Shown in pieces: positions 41,717-50,873 of a stretch of DNA of 64,000 nucleotides. The stretch is from JBMNCQ01 sp049366715 (lineage in GTDB: Bacteria; Bacillota; Peptococcia; Peptococcales; BICA1-8), in the NCBI GenBank assembly GCA_049366715.1, contig JBMNCQ010000044.1, forward strand, positions 10,766 through 74,765. Direction: 5' to 3'. The position numbers and the translations under genes are program-made. Each line of letters begins with the position of its first letter. Positions within the stretch are counted from its first letter, which is position 1. The notes under the pieces are model-generated. The model did no database searches, had not been told where the DNA came from, and worked only from the letters and a program-made list of their open reading frames with translations.

Positions 41717-44128
41717 TCAACTGTTATGGCTGATTAAATGTTGAATTTTTTCACGATAATTTTCAGAAATATCCTGAGCAGCTTCCATCATAGTACTTTC
41801 GGTAATAAGATTAACCAGAGGTTTTTCTGAATCCGGTAAAACTAAGATATTACCTTTAGGATGCTTAAATTTTGCTCCTTCAATGCTCTCATAACTGTCT
41901 TCGCTAAAGTTTTCCAGTAAGGTGCGGATTATTTTGCCTTTCGTTTCCCAGGGACAGCTAAGCAGCTCCTTGTATATATAAAATTGCGGCAACTCATTGA
42001 TAACTTGAGACAAGCTTAGGCCTTGGTTATTCAAAAAATCAAAAATATGCAGAGCTGCATAAAGACCATCAAATTCCATAAAAAATTGTTTAACGCCGTA
42101 TTTACCTTGTTTTAACATATTTTCCATGCGGCTGCTTAGATCTGTCTTACAGCGCAATACCTTACTGCCGTGTTTTTGAGCTAATTCTTCCAGTACTGCA
42201 GAGTCTTCAATTGAAGCGACCAGTAACATTTCACGATAATTAGTAAAGAGAATATGGGATATCAATACTTTTAACCGGTCTCCTTCGACCATCTTTCCAT
42301 CTTCTGTAAAAAGTGTTATTTTTTCTGCTTGATGATCAAATTTTAAAGCCAGCTTCTTATTTTTATCAGCACTAAGATATTCAAGAAATTCTTTCTCATT
42401 TACCAGCTTAACTCTGCAGTTTAAGTCCTCTAACAGATTGCCTATGCTTTGTTTAAGCTTGGGTGAAGGGCATGTCAGTACAACTTCCAAGTCAAGCTGG
42501 TCCTGGAAGAGATTTTTTAAACTTGCAAAATAAAGCTCATAAATATTTTGCAAAGCTTGGACATCTTTAATTTTTTCTTGAGGAACGTAGCGAAAATCAT
42601 GCACACTTAATGAATTCTCAATTTTTTTCTCTAAAGCTTTACTGATATTTGCTCCTTGTTCGTTTAAAAATGTAATATGTACAAGATCATCTTCGGAACA
42701 AAATTGAATATGAATGCCGCCGGCTAAGTTACCGTTGTTTACGGTGAATCTACAAATAGGCAAAGTAATCTCGCCCAGGTCATAGATCTGTTGCCCCACT
42801 ATTTGCATTCCGGAAGTTAATGCTTGTTTAACAGTCTTGGCAACGGCAGTACCATCTGAACTTATGCCGATATTTCCGGATAAGTTTGTAATACTGGACC
42901 CAAAGGCAGTCCCGATTTGTAAGATTTGATCCAGATATAAATCTGCATTGAGCTGACCTTTGATCCCATTGCAGCCAAAAAGACTTTTGGAAAAGTTATT
43001 TCCCCAAACTAGATTGCCCTTTAAAACGCTTCCTTCTTCCAGTGTCTTATTGGGCCAAATTTTCACAGCTGGTTTAATGGTGCATTTTTCATTTAAAATA
43101 GCTTCTTGGCCTATAATGGCTCCTTCGTAAATAGCTGTAGCCTGCTTAATATTTACATTAGAACATAAAACAGCACCCCGAATCGTTGTTTCTTTGCCGA
43201 TTTGTACACCGTTCCACAATACGGAACGTTTAAGTGAAGCGTGCTCATTAATTATACAGTTGTTCCCGATGAACGTATGAGGTCCGATTAAGGCGGACGG
43301 GCCTATATAACTGTTGCTGCCGATCACTACGGGAGCTTCTAAGCGGGCAGTAGGGTGAATTTCCGTATTTTCTCCTACCCAAATTTTAGGCAGTTGCTCT
43401 TGATACGGGAGGTATGCCGCGACTTTTTCTGTTAAAATATCCAGATGAGCCTGGAGATAGGCTTGGCAGTTTCCAATATCACACCAGTAACCTGTTCCGG
43501 AAAAGCCATTCAAGATAATCCCCCTTTTCATTAATGACGGAAAGAGGTCTTTACTAAAATCGTAAAAAATTTTATCCGGAATATAGTTTAAAATTTCGGG
43601 TTCGATGATATAAATACCGGTATTTATTTGGTCGCTAAATACTTCCCCCCAAGATGGTTTTTCTAAAAATCTAACGATCTCCCCGTTTTCTTTTGTTACA
43701 ACAATCCCATACTCCAAGGGGTTATCTACAGATGTAAGAATTAATGTGACTAAAGAATTTTTAGCCTTATGAAATTCTATTGCCTGAGAAATGTTGATGT
43801 CTGTTAAACCATCTCCGCTGATCACTAAAAAGGTATCATCTAAAAACTTCTGGGCATTTTTTACGCTACCGGCAGTACCTAAAGGGATTTCTTCGATAAA
43901 ATAGCTTAAGTTGACCCCATACTCTTTTCCTTCGCCGTAGTAGTCCGTTATTTGCGAAGCCATATATTGAATGGTAACTCCTATTTCGGTAATGTCATGT
44001 TTCTTTAATAATTCAATCGTATGGGTCATTACAGGATTGTTTGCTAAATATACCATAGGTTTAGGTTTAGCACAGGTAAGCGGTTTTAAACGAGTGCCTT
44101 TTCCCCCTGCCATGATTATTGCTTTCAT
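41717..44128 (-). CDS. Sugar nucleotidyltransferase fused to degenerate phosphomannomutase domain
   Basis: 803 residues in three parts: an NTP-transferase domain (GGKGTRLKPLTCAKPKPM; ISGDGLTDIN), a left-handed beta-helix of hexapeptide repeats (about residues 250-375) and a C-terminal phosphohexomutase-like region. The usual TASHNP phosphoserine loop is absent; the corresponding area reads GNLAGGIHIQFCSEDD, so mutase activity is doubtful. Such fusions are annotated as mannose-1-phosphate guanylyltransferase or glucose-1-phosphate transferase. Here it shares an operon (4-base overlap) with a GT4 glycosyltransferase beside glycogen genes, so it may make the nucleotide sugar for that enzyme. Confidence 0.85.
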   Translation of the reverse strand: MKAIIMAGGKGTRLKPLTCAKPKPMVYLANNPVMTHTIELLKKHDITEIGVTIQYMASQITDYYGEGKEYGVNLSYFIEEIPLGTAGSVKNAQKFLDDTFLVISGDGLTDINISQAIEFHKAKNSLVTLILTSVDNPLEYGIVVTKENGEIVRFLEKPSWGEVFSDQINTGIYIIEPEILNYIPDKIFYDFSKDLFPSLMKRGIILNGFSGTGYWCDIGNCQAYLQAHLDILTEKVAAYLPYQEQLPKIWVGENTEIHPTARLEAPVVIGSNSYIGPSALIGPHTFIGNNCIINEHASLKRSVLWNGVQIGKETTIRGAVLCSNVNIKQATAIYEGAIIGQEAILNEKCTIKPAVKIWPNKTLEEGSVLKGNLVWGNNFSKSLFGCNGIKGQLNADLYLDQILQIGTAFGSSITNLSGNIGISSDGTAVAKTVKQALTSGMQIVGQQIYDLGEITLPICRFTVNNGNLAGGIHIQFCSEDDLVHITFLNEQGANISKALEKKIENSLSVHDFRYVPQEKIKDVQALQNIYELYFASLKNLFQDQLDLEVVLTCPSPKLKQSIGNLLEDLNCRVKLVNEKEFLEYLSADKNKKLALKFDHQAEKITLFTEDGKMVEGDRLKVLISHILFTNYREMLLVASIEDSAVLEELAQKHGSKVLRCKTDLSSRMENMLKQGKYGVKQFFMEFDGLYAALHIFDFLNNQGLSLSQVINELPQFYIYKELLSCPWETKGKIIRTLLENFSEDSYESIEGAKFKHPKGNILVLPDSEKPLVNLITESTMMEAAQDISENYREKIQHLISHNS

Positions 44129-45375
44129 AAGTCATACCTCCCAAATTTTGAATATTGCTTTGCCGGATTATCGGTATTATTTCTAAACCATGGCGGAACC
44201 CAAGCGGTAGTTTTGCTTATTTCAATAATTTCTTGATATAAATTAAGGGTTTGCAGTGCGATCCCATCCCAGGAATAGTTGGCTGTGACATCTTCCCGGG
44301 CCTTTTTAATCATCTTTTTTACTAATGCTCTGTCTGTAAAAGTGCGTATTATCTGGTCGGCTAACGAATCCGCATTTCCGGGAATACATTTTAAGCCGTT
44401 CTTCTCGTGTTGGATTATTTCGCTTAAACCTCCTGTATCGGCAACAACTACAGGACTATTGGCGATCATACCTTCCAAGGCTACGATTCCAAAGGGCTCA
44501 TATAAACTGGGGAAAACTATACAGTCCGCGTATCTATATAAGGTATCCCGTTCTTCATCATTTATAAATCCTAAAAAGCTTACTTGATTTGCTAAGCCTT
44601 TGGTCTGAACCTGATTTTTTAAAGCTGCTTCGTAAGATCCTTTACCGGCAATTAGAAGCTTGGTTTTTGGTGCAAATGCTAAGATTTTCGGCAGAGATTC
44701 AATTAAGACTTGGACACCTTTTTCTAGCACTAAACGCCCTACAAAAAGAATGATCTTCTCATCTGCAGCGGCATAATTCGACCTGGGAGCCTTATTTGAA
44801 ATTTTTATCTCTTTTAAATCGATTCCATTATTTATTACACTGATTTTATCTTGGGGTATCCGAAAAATATCTTCGAGTTCGGTTTTCATGGCCTTACTGC
44901 AAACGATTACTTTCCATGATTCATAAGTTAGCAACCATTCTACATCACTGATATATCTTTGCAGATCAGTATGCAGTCCATTGTTTCTTCCGTATTCTGT
45001 AGCATGAATTGTAGAAACCAACGGTAGCTTATATATATGCTTGAGAGTTCTTGCCGCAAAAGCAACTAACCAGTCATGGGCATGGATAATATCTGCTTGG
45101 CCCCACTCGTTCATTAATTTGATAGACTTTTCCAATAAAGTAAAATTTAAATGTTGGATTTCAGAAATGAAATCTTGCGAAGATAAAGGAAATGGCGGTA
45201 TCGTATGCACCCAAACTCCCTGTTCTTGATAGCTGCTTTCATGATCTTCACCTAGTGTTATAATATTTGCATCTGTTCCCTTTTTTACCAACGCTTGATT
45301 AACCCCGGCTACATGCCTGGCCAGCCCTCCTATGGTTCGGGGAGGGTATTCCCATGTTAGAGTTAAAACCTTCAA
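44125..45375 (-). CDS. GT4-family glycosyltransferase (glycogen-synthase-like)
   Basis: 416 residues with the GT-B fold: N-terminal TWEYPPRTIGGLARHVAGV, then DIIHAHDWLVAFAART, and the C-terminal donor-site block FPSLYEPFGIVALEGMIANS. It resembles the GT4 glycosyltransferases linked to glycogen/maltose-1-phosphate metabolism rather than classical GT5 GlgA. No GlgA or GlgC gene is in the window, so it may supply the glucan chains together with the fused nucleotidyltransferase downstream. Confidence 0.85.
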   Translation of the reverse strand: MKVLTLTWEYPPRTIGGLARHVAGVNQALVKKGTDANIITLGEDHESSYQEQGVWVHTIPPFPLSSQDFISEIQHLNFTLLEKSIKLMNEWGQADIIHAHDWLVAFAARTLKHIYKLPLVSTIHATEYGRNNGLHTDLQRYISDVEWLLTYESWKVIVCSKAMKTELEDIFRIPQDKISVINNGIDLKEIKISNKAPRSNYAAADEKIILFVGRLVLEKGVQVLIESLPKILAFAPKTKLLIAGKGSYEAALKNQVQTKGLANQVSFLGFINDEERDTLYRYADCIVFPSLYEPFGIVALEGMIANSPVVVADTGGLSEIIQHEKNGLKCIPGNADSLADQIIRTFTDRALVKKMIKKAREDVTANYSWDGIALQTLNLYQEIIEISKTTAWVPPWFRNNTDNPAKQYSKFGRYDL

Positions 45376-45683
45376 TTATTTTCACTCCAATATTTGTCTG
45401 ATTAAATAATATATACACCTTCTTATTCTTGACCTTACTAAAGTTTTTATTCTTAAATTTCTTGAAGAGAAAAGATATCTAAAATATAAAATTTGGAAAG
45501 GGAAAATAAAATTAGCAAAGAAAAAAGTAATTGTACTCAGTAAGGTTACATAGCATGTTATTTATTAATATTAAAGAGCTGAATTAATAAGGATAAGCAG
45601 TTTTTTCGTGATTTTTAATTACAAAAATATATTATATATAATATAATATTTAATAATTACGGCTTTTATAAGGAGGAGTTTTA

Positions 45684-46529
45684 ATGGTTATGCAGGTAGA
45701 AGAAAATTTTTTTGAGAAGTTCCTTGATATCGTACCTTATCTCAATAATATTTTGCCTCAGGATATCGGTATTTCTATTGTTAAGGGTACTGTGGTAGAA
45801 CACTATATCCCTGCAAAAGCTTTGGATCTTGGTACAAAGGTGGGCGATACTGCCGGTAAAAATATTTTAAGCAGTATGGAAACAGGGACTCAAACAGTTC
45901 ATGTTTTTGACAAAAACAGTTCCCCCTTTGCAATTCCCTATGCAGTATGTATTACCCCCATTACCGACGGCAGCGGACATTCTATCGGAAGTATTGTTGT
46001 AACGCAACCTATCGATCAGCAAGAGATTATCAATAATGTTTCCGGAGAGCTTGCCGCATCTTCTCAACAGTTAACTGCGGCTATGGTAGATTTATCTTCC
46101 AATAACGATGCGTTATCCAAAACGATCAATGAATTGTTTGCTCTAACTCAGCATCTTCAGGAAGCAATTAAAAAAACTGATAATATTACGGACTTTATAA
46201 ATAATATTGCCAATCAAACGAATCTTCTGGGACTTAATGCAGCTATTGAGGCGGCCCGCGTTGGTGAGTTGGGCAGAGGATTTGGAGTCGTTGCAGACGA
46301 GATTAGAAAATTGGCGAGCTTAAGCTCGGATTCAGTAAAAAATATTTCGGAATCTTTGCTGAAAATAAATGAAATAATCAGTGAGGTCACTGAAAAATCC
46401 AGTAAAATTGAACAAGAGGTAAAAGAACATAATTCTGCCCTAAAGGAGATGAAAATTTCCAGTGATGCCTTATCAACTATGGCTACAGAGCTCTCAGATG
46501 TAGCGGAAAAAATGTTTAAAATGAAGTAG
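45684..46529 (+). CDS. Soluble methyl-accepting chemotaxis-like protein
   Basis: 281 residues with no transmembrane segment. The first 130 residues form a small sensor domain, and the rest is a shortened receptor signalling coil with the conserved tip IANQTNLLGLNAAIEAARVG followed by FGVVADEIRKLA. It should interact with CheA/CheW from the cytoplasm. It stands alone, with GGAGGAG upstream and a strong terminator behind. The 308-base gap before it is AT-rich and holds no gene. Confidence 0.88.
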   Translation: MVMQVEENFFEKFLDIVPYLNNILPQDIGISIVKGTVVEHYIPAKALDLGTKVGDTAGKNILSSMETGTQTVHVFDKNSSPFAIPYAVCITPITDGSGHSIGSIVVTQPIDQQEIINNVSGELAASSQQLTAAMVDLSSNNDALSKTINELFALTQHLQEAIKKTDNITDFINNIANQTNLLGLNAAIEAARVGELGRGFGVVADEIRKLASLSSDSVKNISESLLKINEIISEVTEKSSKIEQEVKEHNSALKEMKISSDALSTMATELSDVAEKMFKMK

Positions 46530-46530
46530 G

Positions 46531-46580
46531 AAACACCAAAAAGGACATCGTTAATAATAAATGATGTCCTTTTGGTGTTT
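46531..46580. terminator. Terminator after chemoreceptor-like gene
   Basis: A long stem (AAACACC and GGACATC blocks paired across one bulge) with an AT-rich loop ends in TTTTTTT on the plus strand. It also faces the end of the ferredoxin gene on the minus strand. Confidence 0.88.
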
Positions 46581-46586
46581 TTTTGT

Positions 46587-47102
46587 TTATATTCTTTTCA
46601 GGGATTTTACTTGAAGAAAGTGTTCTTTGGGGAATACTGCTGTAATTAAGGGCGTATGATTATATTTTTCCGGCATAGCGATTCTCAATATTTTCCCCTC
46701 ACAAATTGCCTCCCCTAATTCATCAACCATCGTGATCTCTGCTCCTTTATCAGGCAGAGGATAATATTCATAAGGGAAAGTAATTGCTGCTTCTGTCGGA
46801 CTGTAGGTGTAGTCTTTCACATATATTGCCAATCCGGGACAAGCAGCAACACAAAGAGAGCAGCCAATACATTTTTCACTGTCTAAGACAGGAATATTTG
46901 TTATCGGTCTGCCGACTTGAATTGCTCCACGGGGGCAAGATGCTTCACAAGGGTTACAGGGTATTTCTTCAACACATTCTATAAATACAACAGGGCCTTT
47001 TCTCCATGATTCTTCCGCAGGGAATCCCGGAGACTTTGATACTTCGGCATAGTTAGGGGCTCCGGATATTTTCACTCCCGGGTTTTTAGATAGAACGGTC
47101 AT
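46587..47102 (-). CDS. 2x[4Fe-4S] ferredoxin-type subunit
   Basis: 171 residues with two cysteine groups, CNPCEASCPRGAIQ and CIGCSLCVAACPGLAI, which can carry two [4Fe-4S] clusters. It is the last gene of the minus-strand unit and overlaps the FAD oxidoreductase by 17 bases. By comparison with heterotetrameric dye-linked proline dehydrogenases it may be the electron-exit subunit of the redox complex encoded here. Confidence 0.85.
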   Translation of the reverse strand: MTVLSKNPGVKISGAPNYAEVSKSPGFPAEESWRKGPVVFIECVEEIPCNPCEASCPRGAIQVGRPITNIPVLDSEKCIGCSLCVAACPGLAIYVKDYTYSPTEAAITFPYEYYPLPDKGAEITMVDELGEAICEGKILRIAMPEKYNHTPLITAVFPKEHFLQVKSLKRI

Positions 47103-48198
47103 AAATAATCCTCCCCTCTTCTTGAAGAATTAATTCTTTGGCTGCTCGTCTTTTTATACCAAAGGGACCGCTGCGCAAAGAATTCAAACGATCCCAGATT
47201 TCTTGATATCTTTTAGCGGACTCTCCTTCTGTTAAATATGCCAGAGAAGCTGCTGCGCTGACGCCGGCCAAACGTCCTTCTTCCATTGCCGTACTTGCTT
47301 CTTCGACGCCGGCAATATCCCCAGCTACGTAGATGCCCTTGATGTTTGTTTCCATATTTTGATCATGGTCCGGAATAAAGCCTCCCATAGCAGGTAAATA
47401 ATGAAATTTACAGCCTAGGGCCCAGGCCAATTCAGCTAAGGGGGTTAAACCTGTTGCCACACAAATGGTATCAATGTCAAAGCTGATTTCTGTTCCGGGT
47501 ATTTGCTGCCATTTTTCATCAAGGGCAACGATTATCGCTCCTCTGACCTTTCCAATCCCAATTGCTTCTTTAATTGTATAGGAGGTATAAAAAGGAACTC
47601 CGGCTCTTCTTACCTTAGCCGTATGGACGCCATAACCTCCCAGGCGCGGCGCAGCCTCTATGATCCCCACAACTTCTGCACCTGCCTGCATAAGTTGGTA
47701 GGAAACGATTACCCCGACATTTCCGGACCCGATCATCAGTACTCTTGCGCCGGGCAGAACACGATGGATATTAATCAGTGTTTGTGCCGCACCTGCTGTC
47801 ATTACACCCGGTAAATTCCAACCTGGAAATACTAAAGAGTTTTCAATAGCCCCGGTAGACATAATAATTTTTTCGGCTTGAACTTCTAAAGATTCTGCTG
47901 CGTCTTTGATAACCCAGATGGTCTTATCTTTGGCAATACCGACTACTTCAGAATTCAACCAGACATCTATTCCGGATTTTTTTGTTTCGTTTAATAGTTG
48001 TCTTCCGATATCAATACCTCTTGTTCCCGCTTGATGCTCTTTCGAACCAAAAAACTTGTGGATCTGTTTGAAAAGCTGGCCCCCGGGTTTTTCGTTTTCA
48101 TCGATAACCAATACTCCCGCTCCTGCCTCCGCTGCTTCAATAGCAGCAGATAAGCCGGCCGGACCTCCGCCGATGATGACAATTTCATATTTAATCAC
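47086..48198 (-). CDS. FAD/NAD(P)-dependent oxidoreductase, dye-linked dehydrogenase alpha-type
   Basis: 370 residues from GTG 48198, which has AGGTGGGG 6 bases upstream. The N-terminal Rossmann motif is YEIVIIGGGPAGLSAAIEAA; a second dinucleotide motif is VLMIGSGNVGVIVSYQLM, and the FAD end motif GIYVAGDIAGVEEASTA. It matches the alpha subunits of HcnABC/hydroxyproline/octopine dehydrogenase-type complexes but lacks the C-terminal BFD [2Fe-2S] extension, which is a separate gene here (49419-49688). It overlaps the small [2Fe-2S] gene by 8 bases. Confidence 0.85.
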   Translation of the reverse strand: MIKYEIVIIGGGPAGLSAAIEAAEAGAGVLVIDENEKPGGQLFKQIHKFFGSKEHQAGTRGIDIGRQLLNETKKSGIDVWLNSEVVGIAKDKTIWVIKDAAESLEVQAEKIIMSTGAIENSLVFPGWNLPGVMTAGAAQTLINIHRVLPGARVLMIGSGNVGVIVSYQLMQAGAEVVGIIEAAPRLGGYGVHTAKVRRAGVPFYTSYTIKEAIGIGKVRGAIIVALDEKWQQIPGTEISFDIDTICVATGLTPLAELAWALGCKFHYLPAMGGFIPDHDQNMETNIKGIYVAGDIAGVEEASTAMEEGRLAGVSAAASLAYLTEGESAKRYQEIWDRLNSLRSGPFGIKRRAAKELILQEEGRIIYDRSI

Positions 48199-48517
48199 CC
48201 TGAGCCCCACCTTTCCATGTCCCCAGACCTTTCTGGGTTTCAATAACCATCCCTTCCCGGACCGGAGTTTTACAGGTTCTTACATTAGGGATTCCATCCA
48301 CCACCATAACGCAATCTGTACATCTGCCAATCCCGCAGTAGATCCCGCGGGGATTATTTTTTTTCGTATAGCGCAGATCCTTTTTGCCGTTTGCCCATAA
48401 AGCTGAAGCAATCATTTCCCCTTCATAAGCAAAAAGAGGCGTATGATCAACGGTGATTCTGACTTTTTTTCGCTCAGGTGCAGGTCCAAGTATAATATGA
48501 TTTTCAACCCTGGACAT
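48191..48517 (-). CDS. Small [2Fe-2S] subunit (HcnA/gamma type)
   Basis: 108 residues, the usual size of the gamma subunit of cyanide-synthase/D-hydroxyproline-dehydrogenase-type complexes. The ferredoxin loop is GIYCGIGRCTDCVMVVDG, with a fourth cysteine in VRTCKTP. It follows dapA by 2 bases. It would mediate electron transfer between the flavoprotein subunits. Confidence 0.88.
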   Translation of the reverse strand: MSRVENHIILGPAPERKKVRITVDHTPLFAYEGEMIASALWANGKKDLRYTKKNNPRGIYCGIGRCTDCVMVVDGIPNVRTCKTPVREGMVIETQKGLGTWKGGAQGD

Positions 48518-48519
48518 AA

Positions 48520-49407
48520 TTAATTTGCCTCCTCTAAAAGAGATAAGTCTCTGAGAGATTTTTTTAATTTTTCAATTATAAATTCTTCTGCTTCAACTAA
48601 TGGTAAACGAAGGGGCCCGGCATCAAAACCAATAATTTTTAATGCGGCTTTTAAAGGGATGGGATTTGCGGTTAAAAATAAATTTTTATAAATAGGAGAT
48701 AAATTTAAATGTATCTTTTGGGCTTCGGCTACCTGCCCCTGTAAATAGCATTCAATCATTTTTTTCATTTCTCTGCCAACTAAATGAGCGGCTACACTGA
48801 TAACTCCGTAGCCTCCGATGGACATAACAGGCAAGGTAAGTGCATCTTCTCCTGTATAAATGCTAAAATTTGCAGGGGTTTCTTTTATTAAGAGGGATAT
48901 TTTCTCAAATTCATTAGTAGCTTCTTTTAAAGCGACTATATTCGGAATTTCCGTTAAAGCAAGTAATGTTTCCAGGTCCAGATTCGTTCCGGTACGGCCG
49001 GGCACATTATAAGCTAACACCGGAAGCTGTGCTGCTTCGGCAATGGCTTTGAAGTGGGCTAAAATGCCTTTTTTATTAGGTTTGTTGTAATAAGGAACAA
49101 CAACCATCACACCATCTATCCCCAATTCCTTTACTTTCAGCGTTAAATCTACGGAAGCTTCGGTATTGTTTGAACCAACATTGGCGATAATCGGAATATT
49201 TACAGCCTTTTTAACACATTTCAGCAGTTCCAATTTCTCTGGAACGGTTAATGTCGGACTTTCTCCTGTTGTCCCTGCGATAACAAGGGCACTGGAGCCT
49301 TCTTTTTCGAGTTTTTGAGCTAATTGCCGGGCTCCATGGTAATTTACTTTTCTCTCAATATCAAAAGGAGTTGCCATAGCAGTGACTAAACGACCCCATT
49401 TTTCCAT
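48520..49407 (-). CDS. dapA: 4-Hydroxy-tetrahydrodipicolinate synthase (DapA family)
   Basis: 295 residues with the signature residues of genuine DapA: GTTGESPTL, VPYYNKPNKKGIL, the catalytic Tyr and carboxylate-binding Arg in YNVPGRTGTNL, and the Schiff-base Lys in ALKEATNE. It condenses pyruvate with aspartate semialdehyde. Asd and aspartate kinase lie upstream in the same unit, which supports this role. Related lyases such as the hydroxyproline-pathway deaminase share the fold, and the redox genes downstream keep that alternative open. Confidence 0.85.
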   Translation of the reverse strand: MEKWGRLVTAMATPFDIERKVNYHGARQLAQKLEKEGSSALVIAGTTGESPTLTVPEKLELLKCVKKAVNIPIIANVGSNNTEASVDLTLKVKELGIDGVMVVVPYYNKPNKKGILAHFKAIAEAAQLPVLAYNVPGRTGTNLDLETLLALTEIPNIVALKEATNEFEKISLLIKETPANFSIYTGEDALTLPVMSIGGYGVISVAAHLVGREMKKMIECYLQGQVAEAQKIHLNLSPIYKNLFLTANPIPLKAALKIIGFDAGPLRLPLVEAEEFIIEKLKKSLRDLSLLEEAN

Positions 49408-49418
49408 AATAAACCTCC

Positions 49419-49688
49419 TTAGTCATTCGAAATTATCTCTATCCTTACCGGTCTGATCGGTTGGCGAACTGAAGCAGGTAGAACATCTTCAGGTTTTGCA
49501 TTTGTTAACTCGGCTAAAATTTTCGAAGCATTCTTCGAGCACATTTTACCCTGACAAAGTCCCATTCCCGCCCGGGTCCATTTTTTTATTTCATTCATAC
49601 TGGTGGCGCCGTTTTTAATGGCTTCTGCAATTTCTTCCCGTGTAACCTCTTCACAGCGGCAGACATAAGCCTTGTGATTATTCGTCAT
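49419..49688 (-). CDS. BFD-like [2Fe-2S] protein
   Basis: 89 residues from ATG 49688, which has GGAGGTG 6 bases upstream. The bacterioferritin-associated-ferredoxin fold is shown by YVCRCEEVTREEIAEAI and GLCQGKMCSKNASKIL (two C-x-C/C-x4-C pairs). In many dye-linked dehydrogenases this domain is fused to the alpha subunit; here it is free-standing. Its insertion between aspartate kinase and dapA is unusual. Confidence 0.87.
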   Translation of the reverse strand: MTNNHKAYVCRCEEVTREEIAEAIKNGATSMNEIKKWTRAGMGLCQGKMCSKNASKILAELTNAKPEDVLPASVRQPIRPVRIEIISND

Positions 49689-49708
49689 CCCTATCACCTC
49701 CAAGTCGT

Positions 49709-50872
49709 CTAATTAGCAGTCAATACCTGGTGTTTATAAAAAAAGTTGTAAATTAAATCGAATGCTGCTTGTAAATATTTTGCGGGAATTGCCCAGGAGC
49801 CTCCATTATCCAGAGCGAAAAATCCTTGAGGATAGATACTATTATTCTGTAAGAGCTCAGTAATAATCCTTGCGTTTAACCCGGCCTGGGGACTCCAGAC
49901 CATAGTCACTAAAGCGCAGTTCTCCGATACAAGAAGACTGGAATCATTAAAGTTAGGAAGGTTAAAGCTTCCTTGTAGTGCAAGAGCATAACCGTCGGGA
50001 GTTTTTTGATAGAATAGCTTGTCAATTATATTATTCTTCATGGAATTGGCCAATCCTTCGTATTTTGTGTGCAAGACAGATACATTTTTCGTAACGGCAA
50101 TACCGTATAAGCCGCCAATATCTTCTCCGGTCTCCCCGATTATCGTTCCGGGCTTATTGGTGAAAGTGGAAAGAACTCTAAAAGACATTTTACAATCCAT
50201 GGCGGTTTTGACAGCCCTGGGATGAATTACTTTAGCACCTGCACATGCCAATACGTACATCGATTGGAAGTCAATTCTTGCTAAAATTGGTGCGTCAGGG
50301 AACAAACGGGGATCGGTTATCGCTATGCCTGGTACGTCGGTGTATATCTCAACCAGCTCTGCGGCCAGCTTCCTGCCTAAGGCAAGAGCAGTTATATCGC
50401 TGCCGCCCCTTCCTAATGTTGTTATTTTAAGCTGATCGGTATATCCCTGAAAACCGGCTATTACGACAATATTTCCTTTTTCAAGACTGTATTTTATTCT
50501 ATCGGTACTAATATTAATTATTTGAGAATTGTTGTAATGATCATCGGTCTGTATTCCGGCCTGAAAACAGGTCATTGCTTCGGATTTATAGCCTTTTTCA
50601 TCTAAGGATTGAGCTAAAACAGCAGCAGAAATGATCTCCCCGCAGGACATTAATAAATCCTTCTTTTGCGGATCTGGATTAGTACTGATATTGGTAAGCA
50701 ATTCAATCAGCGTATCCGTTGCATAGGGTTCACCCTTCCTACCCAGAGCAGAAACCACAACGACTACATCATAACCTTTATCCCTGGCGGCAGTTATCTT
50801 ACTTAAAGCCAGCTCGCGTTTTTCAAAAGTATTAAGGGAATTGCCGCCGAATTTTTGAACAATCAGGGCCAT
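49709..50872 (-). CDS. Aspartate kinase
   Basis: 387 residues from ATG 50872 with GGGGGC upstream. The kinase domain shows VQKFGGNSL at the N-terminus, the nucleotide motif TLGRGGSDITALALG and YTDVPGIAITDPRLF; an ACT region follows from about residue 250. It phosphorylates aspartate as the first step toward aspartate semialdehyde. The order asd-kinase-dapA resembles the Bacillus asd-dapG-dapA block. The start overlaps the vicinity of the asd stop by coupling. Confidence 0.9.
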   Translation of the reverse strand: MALIVQKFGGNSLNTFEKRELALSKITAARDKGYDVVVVVSALGRKGEPYATDTLIELLTNISTNPDPQKKDLLMSCGEIISAAVLAQSLDEKGYKSEAMTCFQAGIQTDDHYNNSQIINISTDRIKYSLEKGNIVVIAGFQGYTDQLKITTLGRGGSDITALALGRKLAAELVEIYTDVPGIAITDPRLFPDAPILARIDFQSMYVLACAGAKVIHPRAVKTAMDCKMSFRVLSTFTNKPGTIIGETGEDIGGLYGIAVTKNVSVLHTKYEGLANSMKNNIIDKLFYQKTPDGYALALQGSFNLPNFNDSSLLVSENCALVTMVWSPQAGLNARIITELLQNNSIYPQGFFALDNGGSWAIPAKYLQAAFDLIYNFFYKHQVLTAN

Positions 50873-50873
50873 G

